From Prevotella sp. (GTDB lineage: Bacteria > Bacteroidota > Bacteroidia > Bacteroidales > Bacteroidaceae), in the NCBI GenBank assembly GCA_017428805.1, contig JAFRQC010000039.1, positions 1 to 49,355 on the forward strand: a stretch of DNA of 49,355 nt, in the 5' to 3' direction. Below are positions 30,349-39,950 of this stretch, in pieces (the first letter of the stretch is position 1; each line of letters starts with the position of its first letter). The notes beneath the pieces are model-generated. The model ran no database searches and had not been told where the DNA came from. It saw nothing but the letters and a program-made list of their open reading frames with translations. A program made the translations under genes and the position numbers.

Positions 30349-32070
30349 ATGCATTTCAAATGGAATTACGAACCACCTACATCAGAACAACAGACGGCAG
30401 CTAAGGAGCTGGGAGAGAAGATCGGCATGAGTCCGATCATCGCAAACCTGCTCATTCAGCGAGGCATCAAGACGGAGAGCGCAGCCAAGCGATTCTTCCG
30501 TCCGATGTTAAACGAGCTGATAGACCCGTTCCTGATGAACGACATGGACGTGGCGGTAGACAGACTGAACGACGCCATGGGGCGCAAAGAGCGTATCATG
30601 GTCTATGGCGACTACGATGTCGACGGATGTACGGCGGTAGCTTTAGTGTATAAATTTCTGCAGCAGTTCTATTCCAATATTGAATACTATATCCCCGACC
30701 GTTATGAGGAGGGCTATGGTGTCAGTATCAAGGCAATGGACTATGCAGCAGAAAAAGGTGTCAAACTCATTATCATACTCGACTGCGGTATCAAGGCCAT
30801 CGCTGAGATTGACTATGCGAAAGAGCTGGGTATCGATTTCATCATCTGCGACCATCATGTGCCGGATGATGAACTGCCTAATGCGGTGGCGATTCTCAAT
30901 CCGAAGCGCGAGGACTCCACCTACCCCTTCAAGCATCTCTGCGGCTGTGGCGTAGGTTTCAAGTTCATGCAGGCCTTCGCCAAGAACAACGGCATTCCCT
31001 TCTCGCGGCTCATCCCCCTGCTCGAGTTCTGTGCCGTGAGCATCGCCGCAGATATCGTGCCCATTTTGGGAGAAAACCGCATTCTCGCCTACCACGGGCT
31101 GAAACTGCTGAACACTACGCCTTCGGTGGGGCTGAAGGCCATCATGGACATCTGCGGACTGACGGGACGCGAGATCACGATGAACGATATCGTCTTCAAG
31201 ATCGGCCCCCGCATTAATGCCTCAGGACGTATGCAGAATGGTACGGAGGCTGTGGATCTGCTTGTAGAGCGTGACTTTGAGAAGGCTCTGACGGAGGCTC
31301 ATCTCATCAATGAGTACAACGAGCAGCGCAAAGACGTTGACAAGCAGATGACAGAAGAGGCAAACCAAATCGTGGAAAGGCTGGTGCACCAGGATCATCC
31401 GTCGAGCATCGTGCTCTACGACGAGAACTGGAAGAAAGGTGTCATCGGCATCGTCGCCTCCCGCCTGACGGAGTTCTACTACCGGCCTACGGTGGTGCTG
31501 ACGAAGTTCAACGGCATCGCCACGGGTTCTGCCCGCAGCGTGGCCGGCTACGATATCTACGATGCCATCAAGAACTGCCGCGACCTGTTGGAGAACTTCG
31601 GTGGTCATACCTATGCCGTCGGCCTCTCGCTGAAGATCGAGAACATCCCCGAGTTCCGTCGCCGTTTCCAGAAATATGTCGATGAGCATATCCTGCCGGA
31701 ACAGACGGAGGCCACCCTCGATATCGATGCCGTCATCGACTTCAAGGATGTCAACAAGAAACTGCATAACGACCTGAAGAAACTCGCTCCCCACGGACCC
31801 GATAATCCCAAACCCGTCTTCTGTACCCGTAATGTCTATGACTACGGCACATCGAAGGTGGTGGGACGTCAGCAGGAGCATATCAAGCTGGAACTCGTCG
31901 ATTCGAAGTCGAGCAACGTGCTCAACGGCATCGCCTTCGGACAAAGTGAGTCGGCACGCTATATCAAGTCCAAGCGCTCGTTCGATATCGTCTATACCAT
32001 CGAGGACAATATCTACAAGCGCAGTGAGGTGCAGCTGCAGATCGAAGATATCCAGCCTTCGAAAGAGTGA
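30349..32070 (+). CDS. recJ: Single-stranded-DNA-specific 5'-3' exonuclease RecJ
   Basis: 573 residues. DHH-family nuclease acting in recombination and mismatch/base excision repair. Motifs: GDYDVDG (87-93), LDCG (Asp145), CDHHVPDD (168-170 DHH), and GPRINASGRM; a DHHA1 region with FGGHTYAVGLSL follows. These metal-binding motifs are all intact. The stop overlaps the recQ start by 4 bp (GTGA), so the two are translationally coupled and both act on DNA ends. Confidence 0.96.
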   Translation: MHFKWNYEPPTSEQQTAAKELGEKIGMSPIIANLLIQRGIKTESAAKRFFRPMLNELIDPFLMNDMDVAVDRLNDAMGRKERIMVYGDYDVDGCTAVALVYKFLQQFYSNIEYYIPDRYEEGYGVSIKAMDYAAEKGVKLIIILDCGIKAIAEIDYAKELGIDFIICDHHVPDDELPNAVAILNPKREDSTYPFKHLCGCGVGFKFMQAFAKNNGIPFSRLIPLLEFCAVSIAADIVPILGENRILAYHGLKLLNTTPSVGLKAIMDICGLTGREITMNDIVFKIGPRINASGRMQNGTEAVDLLVERDFEKALTEAHLINEYNEQRKDVDKQMTEEANQIVERLVHQDHPSSIVLYDENWKKGVIGIVASRLTEFYYRPTVVLTKFNGIATGSARSVAGYDIYDAIKNCRDLLENFGGHTYAVGLSLKIENIPEFRRRFQKYVDEHILPEQTEATLDIDAVIDFKDVNKKLHNDLKKLAPHGPDNPKPVFCTRNVYDYGTSKVVGRQQEHIKLELVDSKSSNVLNGIAFGQSESARYIKSKRSFDIVYTIEDNIYKRSEVQLQIEDIQPSKE

Positions 32071-33962
32071 CCTACCGGGATATTCTGAAGCAATACTGGG
32101 GCTATGATGATTTCCGGGGCATACAACAGGAGATCATCGAGTCCATCTGCTCAGGCCACGACACACTGGGTCTGATGCCCACGGGTGGTGGCAAGAGCAT
32201 CACCTTCCAAGTGCCGGCCTTGGCACAGAAAGGCGTCTGCATCGTCATCACGCCCCTTATCGCCCTGATGAAAGACCAGGTGGACAACCTTCTCCGCCGA
32301 GGCATCAAGGCTGCAGCCATCTATTCCGGTCTGACGCACGAGGAAATCATCATCACCCTCGAAAACTGCATTTTCGGCGATGTGAAACTGCTCTATGTCT
32401 CTCCCGAGCGCCTTTCCTCCGACCTTTTCCAGACGAAGCTGCGCCATATGAAGGTTAGTTTCATCACCGTCGATGAAGCCCACTGCATCTCGCAATGGGG
32501 TTATGACTTCCGCCCATCCTATCTCGAGATTGCGAATATCCGTAAGCTCTTGCCTAATGTACCTGTTTTGGCCCTCACCGCTACTGCGACACCGCAGGTG
32601 GTGGAGGATATCTGTGAGAAACTATCGGGAAAATTTAACGTCTTCCGTATGAGCTTCGAGCGCAAGAACCTCGTCTATGTCGTGCGACAGGCGAACGACA
32701 AGCGCGAACAACTCATCCATATCCTCAACAGTATGCCAGGCACCGCCATCGTCTATGCCCGCAGCCGTCAGCGCACAAAGGAATATGCCGATCTGCTCAC
32801 GAAGGCAGGCATCTCCGCCACATTCTATCACGCCGGACTCGACACGAGTGTGAAAGACGAACGGCAACAGGCCTGGCAGGAAAGCAGGATTCGCGTGATG
32901 GTAGCCACCAATGCCTTTGGTATGGGCATCGACAAACCCGATGTACGACTGGTGATACATATCGACTGTCCAGACAGCATCGAGGCCTATTTCCAAGAGG
33001 CAGGCCGTGCAGGACGGGACGGCAAACGCTCTTACGCCGTGCTGCTCTATAACAACGGCGACAAGCGCAAACTCGAAAAGCGCATCGTGGACACCTTCCC
33101 AGAGAAAGACTATATCCGTCAGGTCTATGAGCATTTGGCCTTCTTCTATCAGATCGGCGTCGGCTCCGGCTACAACCACACCTTCGAGTTCAACATCGAC
33201 AAGTTCTGTCACGCCTTCCACCATTTCCCCATCGTGGTGGATTCCGCGCTGAAGATCCTCAGCCGTGCGGGCTACATCGAATATACGGAAGAACAGGACA
33301 ACCAGGCGCGACTGATGTTCACTGTCTCGCGTGGAGAACTCTACAAACTGGAGAACACCTCGCCCAACGAAGAGAAGGTCATCACCTCACTGTTGCGCAA
33401 CTACGGCGGACTCTTCACCGACTATCATTACATCGATGAAGGCTTCATCGCCAGTCAGACAGGCTTGCAACCGCAGCAGTTGTACCAGACGCTCATCGGT
33501 CTCAGCCAGCGCCATATCCTCCACTTCATCCCCCAGAAGAAAACGCCCTACATCCGCTACACCCAGCGACGGGAAGACAAGGAGTTCCTGCAGTTCTCAC
33601 CTGCCGTCTATGAAGAGCGCCTGTCGCAGTTCCGCCAGCGTATCGCCGCCGTCATCACATACGCCACAGACGATCATATCTGCCGTAGCCGCCAGCTTCT
33701 GCAATACTTCGGAGAGACGGACAGCCACGACTGCGGACTGTGCGATGTCTGTCTGAGTCACCACAAAGAAGGTCTCGTTTCCGAGCCTCGTATGAACACT
33801 GCGATGGAAAAGATCCTCCAACTGCTCAGCGACGGCAAGCCCCACCCCATCACAGACTTACGCGACATCCAGTTGCCTACCGACGAACTGGATGCCGCGC
33901 TCTCTTATCTTCTCCAGGAGGAATACATCTTACAAGAAGATGGCCTCCTATCAAAAGTCTAA
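32067..33962 (+). CDS. recQ: ATP-dependent DNA helicase RecQ, with insertion before the zinc module
   Basis: 631 residues starting at GTG 32067, overlapping recJ. SF2 helicase motifs: PTGGGKS (38-44), VDEAHCISQWG (135-145), TATAT, and QEAGRAGRDG. The zinc-binding cysteines (CRSR ... CGLCDVC) lie near residues 535-560, roughly 190 residues later than the helicase core, whereas in E. coli RecQ they follow it closely. The inserted segment looks like a winged-helix region. The C-terminus ends with a short helix-turn unit and no evident HRDC domain. The 3' end overlaps the convergent PurF homologue by 12 bp. Confidence 0.9.
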   Translation: MTYRDILKQYWGYDDFRGIQQEIIESICSGHDTLGLMPTGGGKSITFQVPALAQKGVCIVITPLIALMKDQVDNLLRRGIKAAAIYSGLTHEEIIITLENCIFGDVKLLYVSPERLSSDLFQTKLRHMKVSFITVDEAHCISQWGYDFRPSYLEIANIRKLLPNVPVLALTATATPQVVEDICEKLSGKFNVFRMSFERKNLVYVVRQANDKREQLIHILNSMPGTAIVYARSRQRTKEYADLLTKAGISATFYHAGLDTSVKDERQQAWQESRIRVMVATNAFGMGIDKPDVRLVIHIDCPDSIEAYFQEAGRAGRDGKRSYAVLLYNNGDKRKLEKRIVDTFPEKDYIRQVYEHLAFFYQIGVGSGYNHTFEFNIDKFCHAFHHFPIVVDSALKILSRAGYIEYTEEQDNQARLMFTVSRGELYKLENTSPNEEKVITSLLRNYGGLFTDYHYIDEGFIASQTGLQPQQLYQTLIGLSQRHILHFIPQKKTPYIRYTQRREDKEFLQFSPAVYEERLSQFRQRIAAVITYATDDHICRSRQLLQYFGETDSHDCGLCDVCLSHHKEGLVSEPRMNTAMEKILQLLSDGKPHPITDLRDIQLPTDELDAALSYLLQEEYILQEDGLLSKV

Positions 33963-35402
33963 CTTTAGCTGTCTTTCGTCCTCTTTATCATACTCGTGAC
34001 AGTAGCTGCTGCCGTCGAAGCAATGCGTGCAGAGTTTGCACTTCGGCATGCCTATGGCCTCCACGAGATCCTCCAGACGTGCGAACTTCAGCGTTGTCAG
34101 TCCCAGACGCCTGGCTATCTCTACCACCATCCGCTTATACTCAGGCGAATCCGTCTGCGCATACTTCTCGAGGTTCTTCTTGTCGTCGCCCTCAAAGTCC
34201 TTGATGATACGGCGCGTGATCAGTTCCATATCACTCTTCGACGAGGTGAAGCCGATATACGGACAACCGTACACCAGCGGCGGACACGAGATGCGGCAAT
34301 GCACCTCCTTGGCGCCATACTCGAAGAAGGTCTTCACATTATCCTTCAGCTGCGTACCACGCACGATGGAGTCGTCGCAGAACACCACGCGCTGATCCTT
34401 CAGCAGCGAGGGATTAGGAATGAGTTTCATCTTTGCCACCAGTGCGCGACGCTCCTGATTGCCCGGTGTGAACGAACGAGGCCACGTCGGTGTGTACTTC
34501 AGCACACTCCTCTTATACGGCACACCCTTACCTTCGGCATAACCTAGCGCCATACCGACACCAGAATCAGGCACACCACAGACGCTGTCCACTTCCGTCT
34601 CGTCCATCTCACCCATCTTCTTACCGTTCGCCTCGCGCACGGCCTCCACGTTGATGCCGTTATAGTCTGAGGCGGGGAAGCCATAGTACACCCAGAGGAA
34701 TGAACAAATCTGCTCCCTCTTGAACGGCTCCTGCAGCACCTCCATCGAGTCGGCTGTCAGATACACGATCTCACCGGGACCGAGGTCTCTCACACGGTGA
34801 TAATCGAGGTTCGGGAAACTTGTCGTCTCACTCGATACGGCATAGGCTCCCTCCTTCTGTCCCACCACGATGGGTGTACGGCCCAGGAAGTCACGGGCGG
34901 CAATGATACCTTTCTCCGTAAGGATGAGCATCGAGCACGAACCCTCGATCTTCTTATACACGAGGTTGATGCCATCGACGAACGTGCGACCCATATTGAT
35001 GAGCAGTGCCACGAGCTCCGTCTGGTTGATGGTGTTGGCGGAATACTCGCTGAAGTGCATACGGCGGTCCAGCAGTTCCTGCGCCACCTCTTCCAAGTTG
35101 TTGATCTTCGCCACCGTCACCACCGCATAACGGCCCAGGTGAGAGTTCACGAGAATCGGCTGAGGATCGGTATCGCTGATCACACCGATGCCCTGATGGC
35201 CTGAGAACGAGTCGAGCTCATCCTCGAACTTCGAGCGGAAATAGTCACGCTCCAAGTTGTGGATCTTACGGCTGAAGCCCTTCTCGGTATCGAATGTCAC
35301 CAGTCCGGCGCGACGAGTGCCGAGATGCGAGTTGTAGTCGGTGCCGTAGAACAGGTCGTTGACGCAACACTTTGTAGATATGGTTCCAAAGAATCCTCCC
35401 AT
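33951..35402 (-). CDS. PurF-like amidophosphoribosyltransferase lacking the N-terminal Cys
   Basis: 483 residues. PurF makes phosphoribosylamine from PRPP and glutamine, the first step of purine synthesis. The Ntn-glutaminase layout is recognisable (SHLGTRRAGL, GHQGIGVISD) and the PRPP motif is present (VVFCDDSIVRGTQLKD). However the start is MGGFFG, where PurF has MCGVFG, so the catalytic N-terminal Cys is replaced by Gly. Glutamine hydrolysis should therefore be lost unless another residue substitutes. Near the C-terminus four Cys (CKLCTHC...C) suggest a metal site. It may be a second, ammonia-using or otherwise altered paralogue; another PurF could exist elsewhere. No symbol is assigned for this reason. 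Confidence 0.85.
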   Translation of the reverse strand: MGGFFGTISTKCCVNDLFYGTDYNSHLGTRRAGLVTFDTEKGFSRKIHNLERDYFRSKFEDELDSFSGHQGIGVISDTDPQPILVNSHLGRYAVVTVAKINNLEEVAQELLDRRMHFSEYSANTINQTELVALLINMGRTFVDGINLVYKKIEGSCSMLILTEKGIIAARDFLGRTPIVVGQKEGAYAVSSETTSFPNLDYHRVRDLGPGEIVYLTADSMEVLQEPFKREQICSFLWVYYGFPASDYNGINVEAVREANGKKMGEMDETEVDSVCGVPDSGVGMALGYAEGKGVPYKRSVLKYTPTWPRSFTPGNQERRALVAKMKLIPNPSLLKDQRVVFCDDSIVRGTQLKDNVKTFFEYGAKEVHCRISCPPLVYGCPYIGFTSSKSDMELITRRIIKDFEGDDKKNLEKYAQTDSPEYKRMVVEIARRLGLTTLKFARLEDLVEAIGMPKCKLCTHCFDGSSYCHEYDKEDERQLKLDF

Positions 35403-35435
35403 AAACTATAAACAATAAACCATAAACTATAAACT
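35401..35435. repeat. Heptanucleotide tandem repeat (ATAAACT x5)
   Basis: Five perfect-length 7 bp units: ATAAACT, ATAAACA, ATAAACC, ATAAACT, ATAAACT. They begin at the start codon of the PurF-like gene and fill the gap to the MaoC stop codon. The same unit recurs at 43897-43924. Confidence 0.85.
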
Positions 35436-35898
35436 ACACGAAGTAGTACAGGAACGAGGCGATGCCTTCGAGTGCGGGCTTGCGCTGTCCCTCTATCTCA
35501 ATCTTGAAATCAATCTCAACTTTGCAGATGCCGCGCAGGTTTTGGATGTTGTGCAGTTTCGTGGTCATCCTCACACGGGAACCCGTCACCACAGGCTGTC
35601 CGAAGCGCATCTTATCCATACCGTAGTTCACGAGCATCTTGATATTGTTCACCTCGATGATCTGGTTCCACAGATACGGCAGCACGGAGAGTGTCAGGTA
35701 GCCGTGAGCGATGGTGCTGTGATACTGGCTCTCCTCCTTCGCCCTTTCCACATCGACGTGAATCCACTGGTGGTCGAGTGTGGCGTCGGCAAAGAGGTTG
35801 ATACGGTCTTGGTCGATCTGCAGCCAGTCTGAAACGCCTAATTCCTGTCCCAGATGTGCTGCGAACTCATCATACGAATTGATTACTAATTTTCCCAT
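35434..35898 (-). CDS. MaoC-like (hot-dog fold) hydratase
   Basis: 154 residues. R-specific enoyl-CoA hydratase/MaoC fold with the active-site pattern FADATLDHQWIHVD (Asp and His five residues apart) followed by ESQYHSTIAHGYLTLSVLP. It probably hydrates trans-2-enoyl thioesters, but its pathway is not shown by its neighbours. Cytoplasmic. Lies between ilvC and the PurF homologue on the minus strand. Confidence 0.88.
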   Translation of the reverse strand: MGKLVINSYDEFAAHLGQELGVSDWLQIDQDRINLFADATLDHQWIHVDVERAKEESQYHSTIAHGYLTLSVLPYLWNQIIEVNNIKMLVNYGMDKMRFGQPVVTGSRVRMTTKLHNIQNLRGICKVEIDFKIEIEGQRKPALEGIASFLYYFV

Positions 35899-35919
35899 TA
35901 TGATTGATTATAAAATGGA

Positions 35920-35945
35920 TTGCGGGGGTGCACGCACCCCCGCAA
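35920..35945 (-). terminator. GC-rich terminator after ilvC
   Basis: TTGCGGGGGTG (35920-35930) pairs with CACCCCCGCAA (35935-35945) across 4 nt. On the minus strand it follows the ilvC stop by about 10 bp and precedes a T-rich stretch. Confidence 0.75.
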
Positions 35946-35955
35946 TTCCCTATTA

Positions 35956-37005
35956 TTATAACTCCTGATTTTCTGGACGCAGCTTGCGCACGGTCTCACC
36001 GGCGCGCCACATCTCCTGGTTACGCATAGCCTCGAGCTCCTTCTCCAGACCCGCACGGTAGTCGGGCTTCGAGTTGGCATCGATGGTAATCTGAGCCTCG
36101 TTACCCGTCTGCACAGAGTAGTACAGCCACTCCATCACAGGCTTGATGGCATCGTGGAAACGGGGAGCCCAGTCGAGGGCACCACGCTGAGCGGTGGTCG
36201 AACAGTTGGCATACATCCAGTCCATACCCTTCGCACCGAAGAGCGGGCCAAGGCTCTGTGTCAGTTCCTCAACAGTCTCGTTGAAGGCCTCCGAGGGAGA
36301 GTGTCCGTGCTCACGGAGCACCTCATACTGTGCCAGCAGCAGACCCTGGATGGCACCCATCAGACTTCCGCGCTCACCAGTCAGGTCAGACGTAGCCTCG
36401 CGCTGGAAGGTGGTCTCGAACAGATAACCTGCACCGATACCGATACCGAAGGCTATGGTCTTCTCCTTAGCCTTGCCGGAAGCATCCTGATACACGGCGT
36501 ATGAGCAGTTCAGACCGCGGCCCTCGCAGAACATCGTGCGGAGGCTCGTACCACTACCCTTAGGAGCAACCATAATCACATCAACGTCTGCAGGAGGAAT
36601 CACACCCGTGCGGTCGCTCCAGTTGATGGCGAAGCCGTGAGAGTAATACAGCGTCTTACCGGGCTTCAGATATTTCTTGATGACGGGCCACTGCTGAATC
36701 TGACCAGCGTCGCTCAGAAGCATACAGAGGATCGTGCCCTTTTCGGCAGCCTCCTCGATAGAGAACAGCGTCTCACCGGGAACCCATCCGTCAGCCACAG
36801 CCTTGTCGTAGGTCTTACCCTGACGCTGACCGACAATCACGTTGAAACCGTTGTCGCGCAGGTTGCAGGCCTGACCAGGTCCCTGGACACCGTAACCGAT
36901 CACGGCAATCGTCTCATTCTTCAATACTTCACGTGCTTTCTCCAAAGAGAACTCCTTGCTGGTGACTACTGTTTCCATCACGCCACCGAAATTCATTTCT
37001 GCCAT
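35956..37005 (-). CDS. ilvC: Ketol-acid reductoisomerase IlvC
   Basis: 349 residues from the ATG at 37005. Second common step of valine, leucine and isoleucine synthesis: isomerisation and NADPH reduction of acetohydroxy acids. NADPH-binding GYGVQG (37-42), then DVDVIMVAPKGSGTSLR and the C-terminal all-alpha knotted domain (SDLTGERGSLMGAIQG). The longer start at 37098 would include the -7 box and is rejected. In this window it is separated from ilvDBH by about 7 kb carrying a GH3 gene and others, whereas in many Bacteroidota it sits at the end of that operon. Confidence 0.96.
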   Translation of the reverse strand: MAEMNFGGVMETVVTSKEFSLEKAREVLKNETIAVIGYGVQGPGQACNLRDNGFNVIVGQRQGKTYDKAVADGWVPGETLFSIEEAAEKGTILCMLLSDAGQIQQWPVIKKYLKPGKTLYYSHGFAINWSDRTGVIPPADVDVIMVAPKGSGTSLRTMFCEGRGLNCSYAVYQDASGKAKEKTIAFGIGIGAGYLFETTFQREATSDLTGERGSLMGAIQGLLLAQYEVLREHGHSPSEAFNETVEELTQSLGPLFGAKGMDWMYANCSTTAQRGALDWAPRFHDAIKPVMEWLYYSVQTGNEAQITIDANSKPDYRAGLEKELEAMRNQEMWRAGETVRKLRPENQEL

Positions 37006-37046
37006 AATAAGCGTTATTTTTAATGTTATACTTTTGAATTCGGTTG

Positions 37047-37054
37047 CAAAGGTA
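37047..37054 (-). promoter_or_regulatory. -7 promoter box (TACCTTTG, minus strand) for ilvC
   Basis: The minus strand reads TACCTTTG 42 bp before the ATG at 37005. Confidence 0.6.
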
Positions 37055-37119
37055 CAAATAAGAAAGCAAAAAGCCAAATATTTTTTGCCAAAAAACATAC
37101 GAGTTTAGAAATATTTGAT

Positions 37120-37127
37120 TAACTTTG
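37120..37127 (+). promoter_or_regulatory. -7 promoter box (TAACTTTG) for the GH3 gene
   Basis: TAACTTTG lies 54 bp before the ATG at 37182, divergent from the ilvC promoter. Confidence 0.6.
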
Positions 37128-37181
37128 CAGCGCAATCAACCATTTAGTAGATCGACAACTGACAAATAACTTATTATTGAT

Positions 37182-39788
37182 ATGAAGAAATTTTGGTTTA
37201 TGAGCCTGTTGGCCACGCTGGCACTCAGCGCATCGGCCCAGCAAAAGTACCCGTGGCAGAATCCACAGCTGCCGACGGCTGAACGTGTGGAGAACCTCAT
37301 CTCGATGCTCACTCCCGAGGAGAAGGTCGGACTGATGATGAACAAGTCGGTATCCATCGACCGTCTCGGCATCCCCTCCTACAACTGGTGGAGCGAGGCC
37401 TGTCACGGCGTGCGCCAGGGCGGCTACACCGTCTTCCCCCAGCCCATCGGTATGGCAGCAGCCTTCAGCGAGAAACTCATCTACGACGTGTTCTCTGCCG
37501 TGAGCGACGAGGCCCGTGCCAACTGGAACCGCACCGACCACAACGATCCCAAGTTGTTCAACGTGCCTATGGGCGTCATCTACTATCCCGGCAATCCAGA
37601 GCTCACATTCTGGTGCCCGAATGTGAACATCTTCCGTGATCCCCGTTGGGGACGCGGTCAGGAAACCTGTGGCGAAGATCCCTATATGAACGCCGTCCTC
37701 GGCGTGCAGACCGTCCTCGGTATGCAGGGCAATAACTCACGCTACTTCAAGACCCACGCCTGTGCCAAGCACTACGCCGTACACAGCGGTCCAGAGCCTC
37801 TGCGCCACTCGATGAACGTCGAACCCACCAACCGCGACCTCTGGGAGACCTACCTCCCCGCCTTCAAGGCACTGGTCAAGAAGGCCGACGTACGTGAGGT
37901 GATGTGCGCCTACCAGCGTTTCGAGGGTAAACCCTGCTGCACCAGCGACCGTCTGCTCATCGACATCCTGCGCAACAAATGGGGCTACGACGGCATCGTG
38001 CTCACCGACTGCGACGCCATCAACAACTTCTTCAACCGTGGCCAGCACGAGACGCACAAGGACGGGCTCTCCGCCTCCGTCGATGCTGTGCTCAACGGCA
38101 CCGACCTCGAGTGTGGTAAGGTCTTTATGGTACTCACCGAGGCCCTGCAGAAGAACCTCATCAAGGAGGAAGTGCTCGACCAACATTTGCGCAAGACGCT
38201 CACGGGCCGCTTCGAACTCGGTATGTTCGATCCCGCCGATATGCTCCCCTGGGCAAACCTCGGCCCCGAAGTCATCAGCTCTGAGGCCTTCGACGCCCTC
38301 GCCACCCAGGCAGCCCGCGAATCAATGGTGCTTTTAGAGAACAAAGGCGGTGTGCTCCCCCTCTCCAAGACCATCAAGACGCTCGCCGTCGTAGGACCTA
38401 ATGCCGACGATGCCGCCCTGCTCAACGGTAACTACGGCGGTACGCCCACTGAAGCCCACACCCACTCGCTGCTCGACGGCATCCGCGCTGCCCTGCCCGG
38501 CACGAAGATCATCTATCAGAAGGCCTGTGAGCTCAACGACGAATACAGCACCGTCCACCACCTGCAGGACTTCAACGACGGCAAGGGCGTGAAGGTCGAA
38601 TTCTGGAACAACCGCGAACTTGAAGGTGAACCCGCCAAGACCGACTACTACAACGAACTCAACTTCTCCACCTTTGGTGCCTGGGGCTTTGCCCAAGGTG
38701 TCAGCCGCGACTCGCTCTCCGTACGCATCAGCGGACAGTACAAGTCCACCTTCACCGGTGAGATGAAATACACTTTGACCACCGACAACGGTTATATCTT
38801 AAAGGTGAACGGCGAGGTGGTCGAGGAAGGCAAGCCCGGTGGCCGTCGTTTCTTCGGCTTCGGACGGAAACCCGAATACAAGTCGTTCCCCGTGGAGGCC
38901 GGCAAGACCTACGATGTGGAGATCGAATACCGTCACGGCAACGGACAGTTCGCTATGCTCCGTGGTGACATCTGCGAGCGCATCCTCGCCGACTTCACCG
39001 ACCTCGCCAAGGAAGTGAGTGCTGCCGACGCCATCATCATCATCGGCGGCATCTCTGCCCAAATGGAGGGAGAAGGTGGCGACAAGGCCGACATCGAACT
39101 GCCGAAGGTGCAGCAGATGCTCGTCCGCGCTATGCACACCACAGGCAAGCCCGTCATCTTCGTCAACTGCTCCGGCTCTGCCATTGCCTTCGGTAGCGTC
39201 GAGGGAGAATACGATGCCCTGCTGCAGGCCTGGTATGCAGGTCAGGGAGGCTCGAAGGCCCTCGCTGAGGTGCTCTTCGGCGACTACAACCCTGGCGGCA
39301 AACTGCCCATCACGTTCTACCGTTCCAACAACGACCTGCCCGACTTCCTCGACTACTCGATGAAGAACCGCACCTACCGTTACTTCACCGGCCAGCCGCA
39401 GTACGCCTTCGGTTACGGTCTCTCCTACACCACCTTCGCTGTCGGCAAGGGCAAGCTCTCCAAGTCCTCGATGAAGACCGACGGTAAGGTCACCATCACC
39501 GTACCTGTCACCAACACCGGCAAATGCTCTGGCACCGAGACCGTACAGGTCTATGTCAAGGCCCTCGACGATGCTGGCGCACCCATCAAGGCGCTGAAGG
39601 GCTTCCAGAAGCTCTCCCTCGCCCCCGGTGAGACGAAGAAGGCCACCATCACCCTCGACGGCGAGGCCTTCGAATACTACAACGAGATGATCGACGAGCT
39701 CTCTGTCAAGCCCGGCCGTTACCAGATCCTCTACGGCACCTCCTCGCTCGACAAAGATCTCCAGTCCTTCGACTTCACTGTCATCTAA
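37182..39788 (+). CDS. Secreted GH3 glycoside hydrolase with PA14 insertion (xylosidase/glucosidase)
   Basis: 868 residues with a signal peptide (cleavage near SASAQ, residue ~20). The GH3 N-terminal barrel carries WGRGQETCGEDP and the nucleophile Asp276 in GIVLTDCDA. A PA14 domain is inserted in the second GH3 domain (~465-625; region from VKVEFWNN to RHGNGQFAML), a known arrangement in beta-xylosidase and beta-glucosidase members, where it shapes substrate access. A fibronectin-III-like domain ends the protein. Likely cleaves terminal beta-linked sugars from plant oligosaccharides; exact specificity is not resolved. Own promoter and terminator. Confidence 0.92.
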   Translation: MKKFWFMSLLATLALSASAQQKYPWQNPQLPTAERVENLISMLTPEEKVGLMMNKSVSIDRLGIPSYNWWSEACHGVRQGGYTVFPQPIGMAAAFSEKLIYDVFSAVSDEARANWNRTDHNDPKLFNVPMGVIYYPGNPELTFWCPNVNIFRDPRWGRGQETCGEDPYMNAVLGVQTVLGMQGNNSRYFKTHACAKHYAVHSGPEPLRHSMNVEPTNRDLWETYLPAFKALVKKADVREVMCAYQRFEGKPCCTSDRLLIDILRNKWGYDGIVLTDCDAINNFFNRGQHETHKDGLSASVDAVLNGTDLECGKVFMVLTEALQKNLIKEEVLDQHLRKTLTGRFELGMFDPADMLPWANLGPEVISSEAFDALATQAARESMVLLENKGGVLPLSKTIKTLAVVGPNADDAALLNGNYGGTPTEAHTHSLLDGIRAALPGTKIIYQKACELNDEYSTVHHLQDFNDGKGVKVEFWNNRELEGEPAKTDYYNELNFSTFGAWGFAQGVSRDSLSVRISGQYKSTFTGEMKYTLTTDNGYILKVNGEVVEEGKPGGRRFFGFGRKPEYKSFPVEAGKTYDVEIEYRHGNGQFAMLRGDICERILADFTDLAKEVSAADAIIIIGGISAQMEGEGGDKADIELPKVQQMLVRAMHTTGKPVIFVNCSGSAIAFGSVEGEYDALLQAWYAGQGGSKALAEVLFGDYNPGGKLPITFYRSNNDLPDFLDYSMKNRTYRYFTGQPQYAFGYGLSYTTFAVGKGKLSKSSMKTDGKVTITVPVTNTGKCSGTETVQVYVKALDDAGAPIKALKGFQKLSLAPGETKKATITLDGEAFEYYNEMIDELSVKPGRYQILYGTSSLDKDLQSFDFTVI

Positions 39789-39807
39789 TATTATATAATG
39801 TATAAGA

Positions 39808-39839
39808 AAAGAGCGACCGCCATTTGACGATCGCTCTTT
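39808..39839. terminator. Terminator after GH3
   Basis: AAAGAGCGA (39808-39816) pairs with TCGCTCTTT (39831-39839), followed by CTTTATTT. It lies between convergent genes and may serve both. Confidence 0.75.
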
Positions 39840-39950
39840 CTTTATTTCTTAAATTTGTTAGTCTTCCTGCTCCTTCATACCACAGCCACCGTGGAATTCA
39901 TCCACCAGATTGATGGAATAGGCCTCTTCGCGAGACACCTCCGTCTTGGT

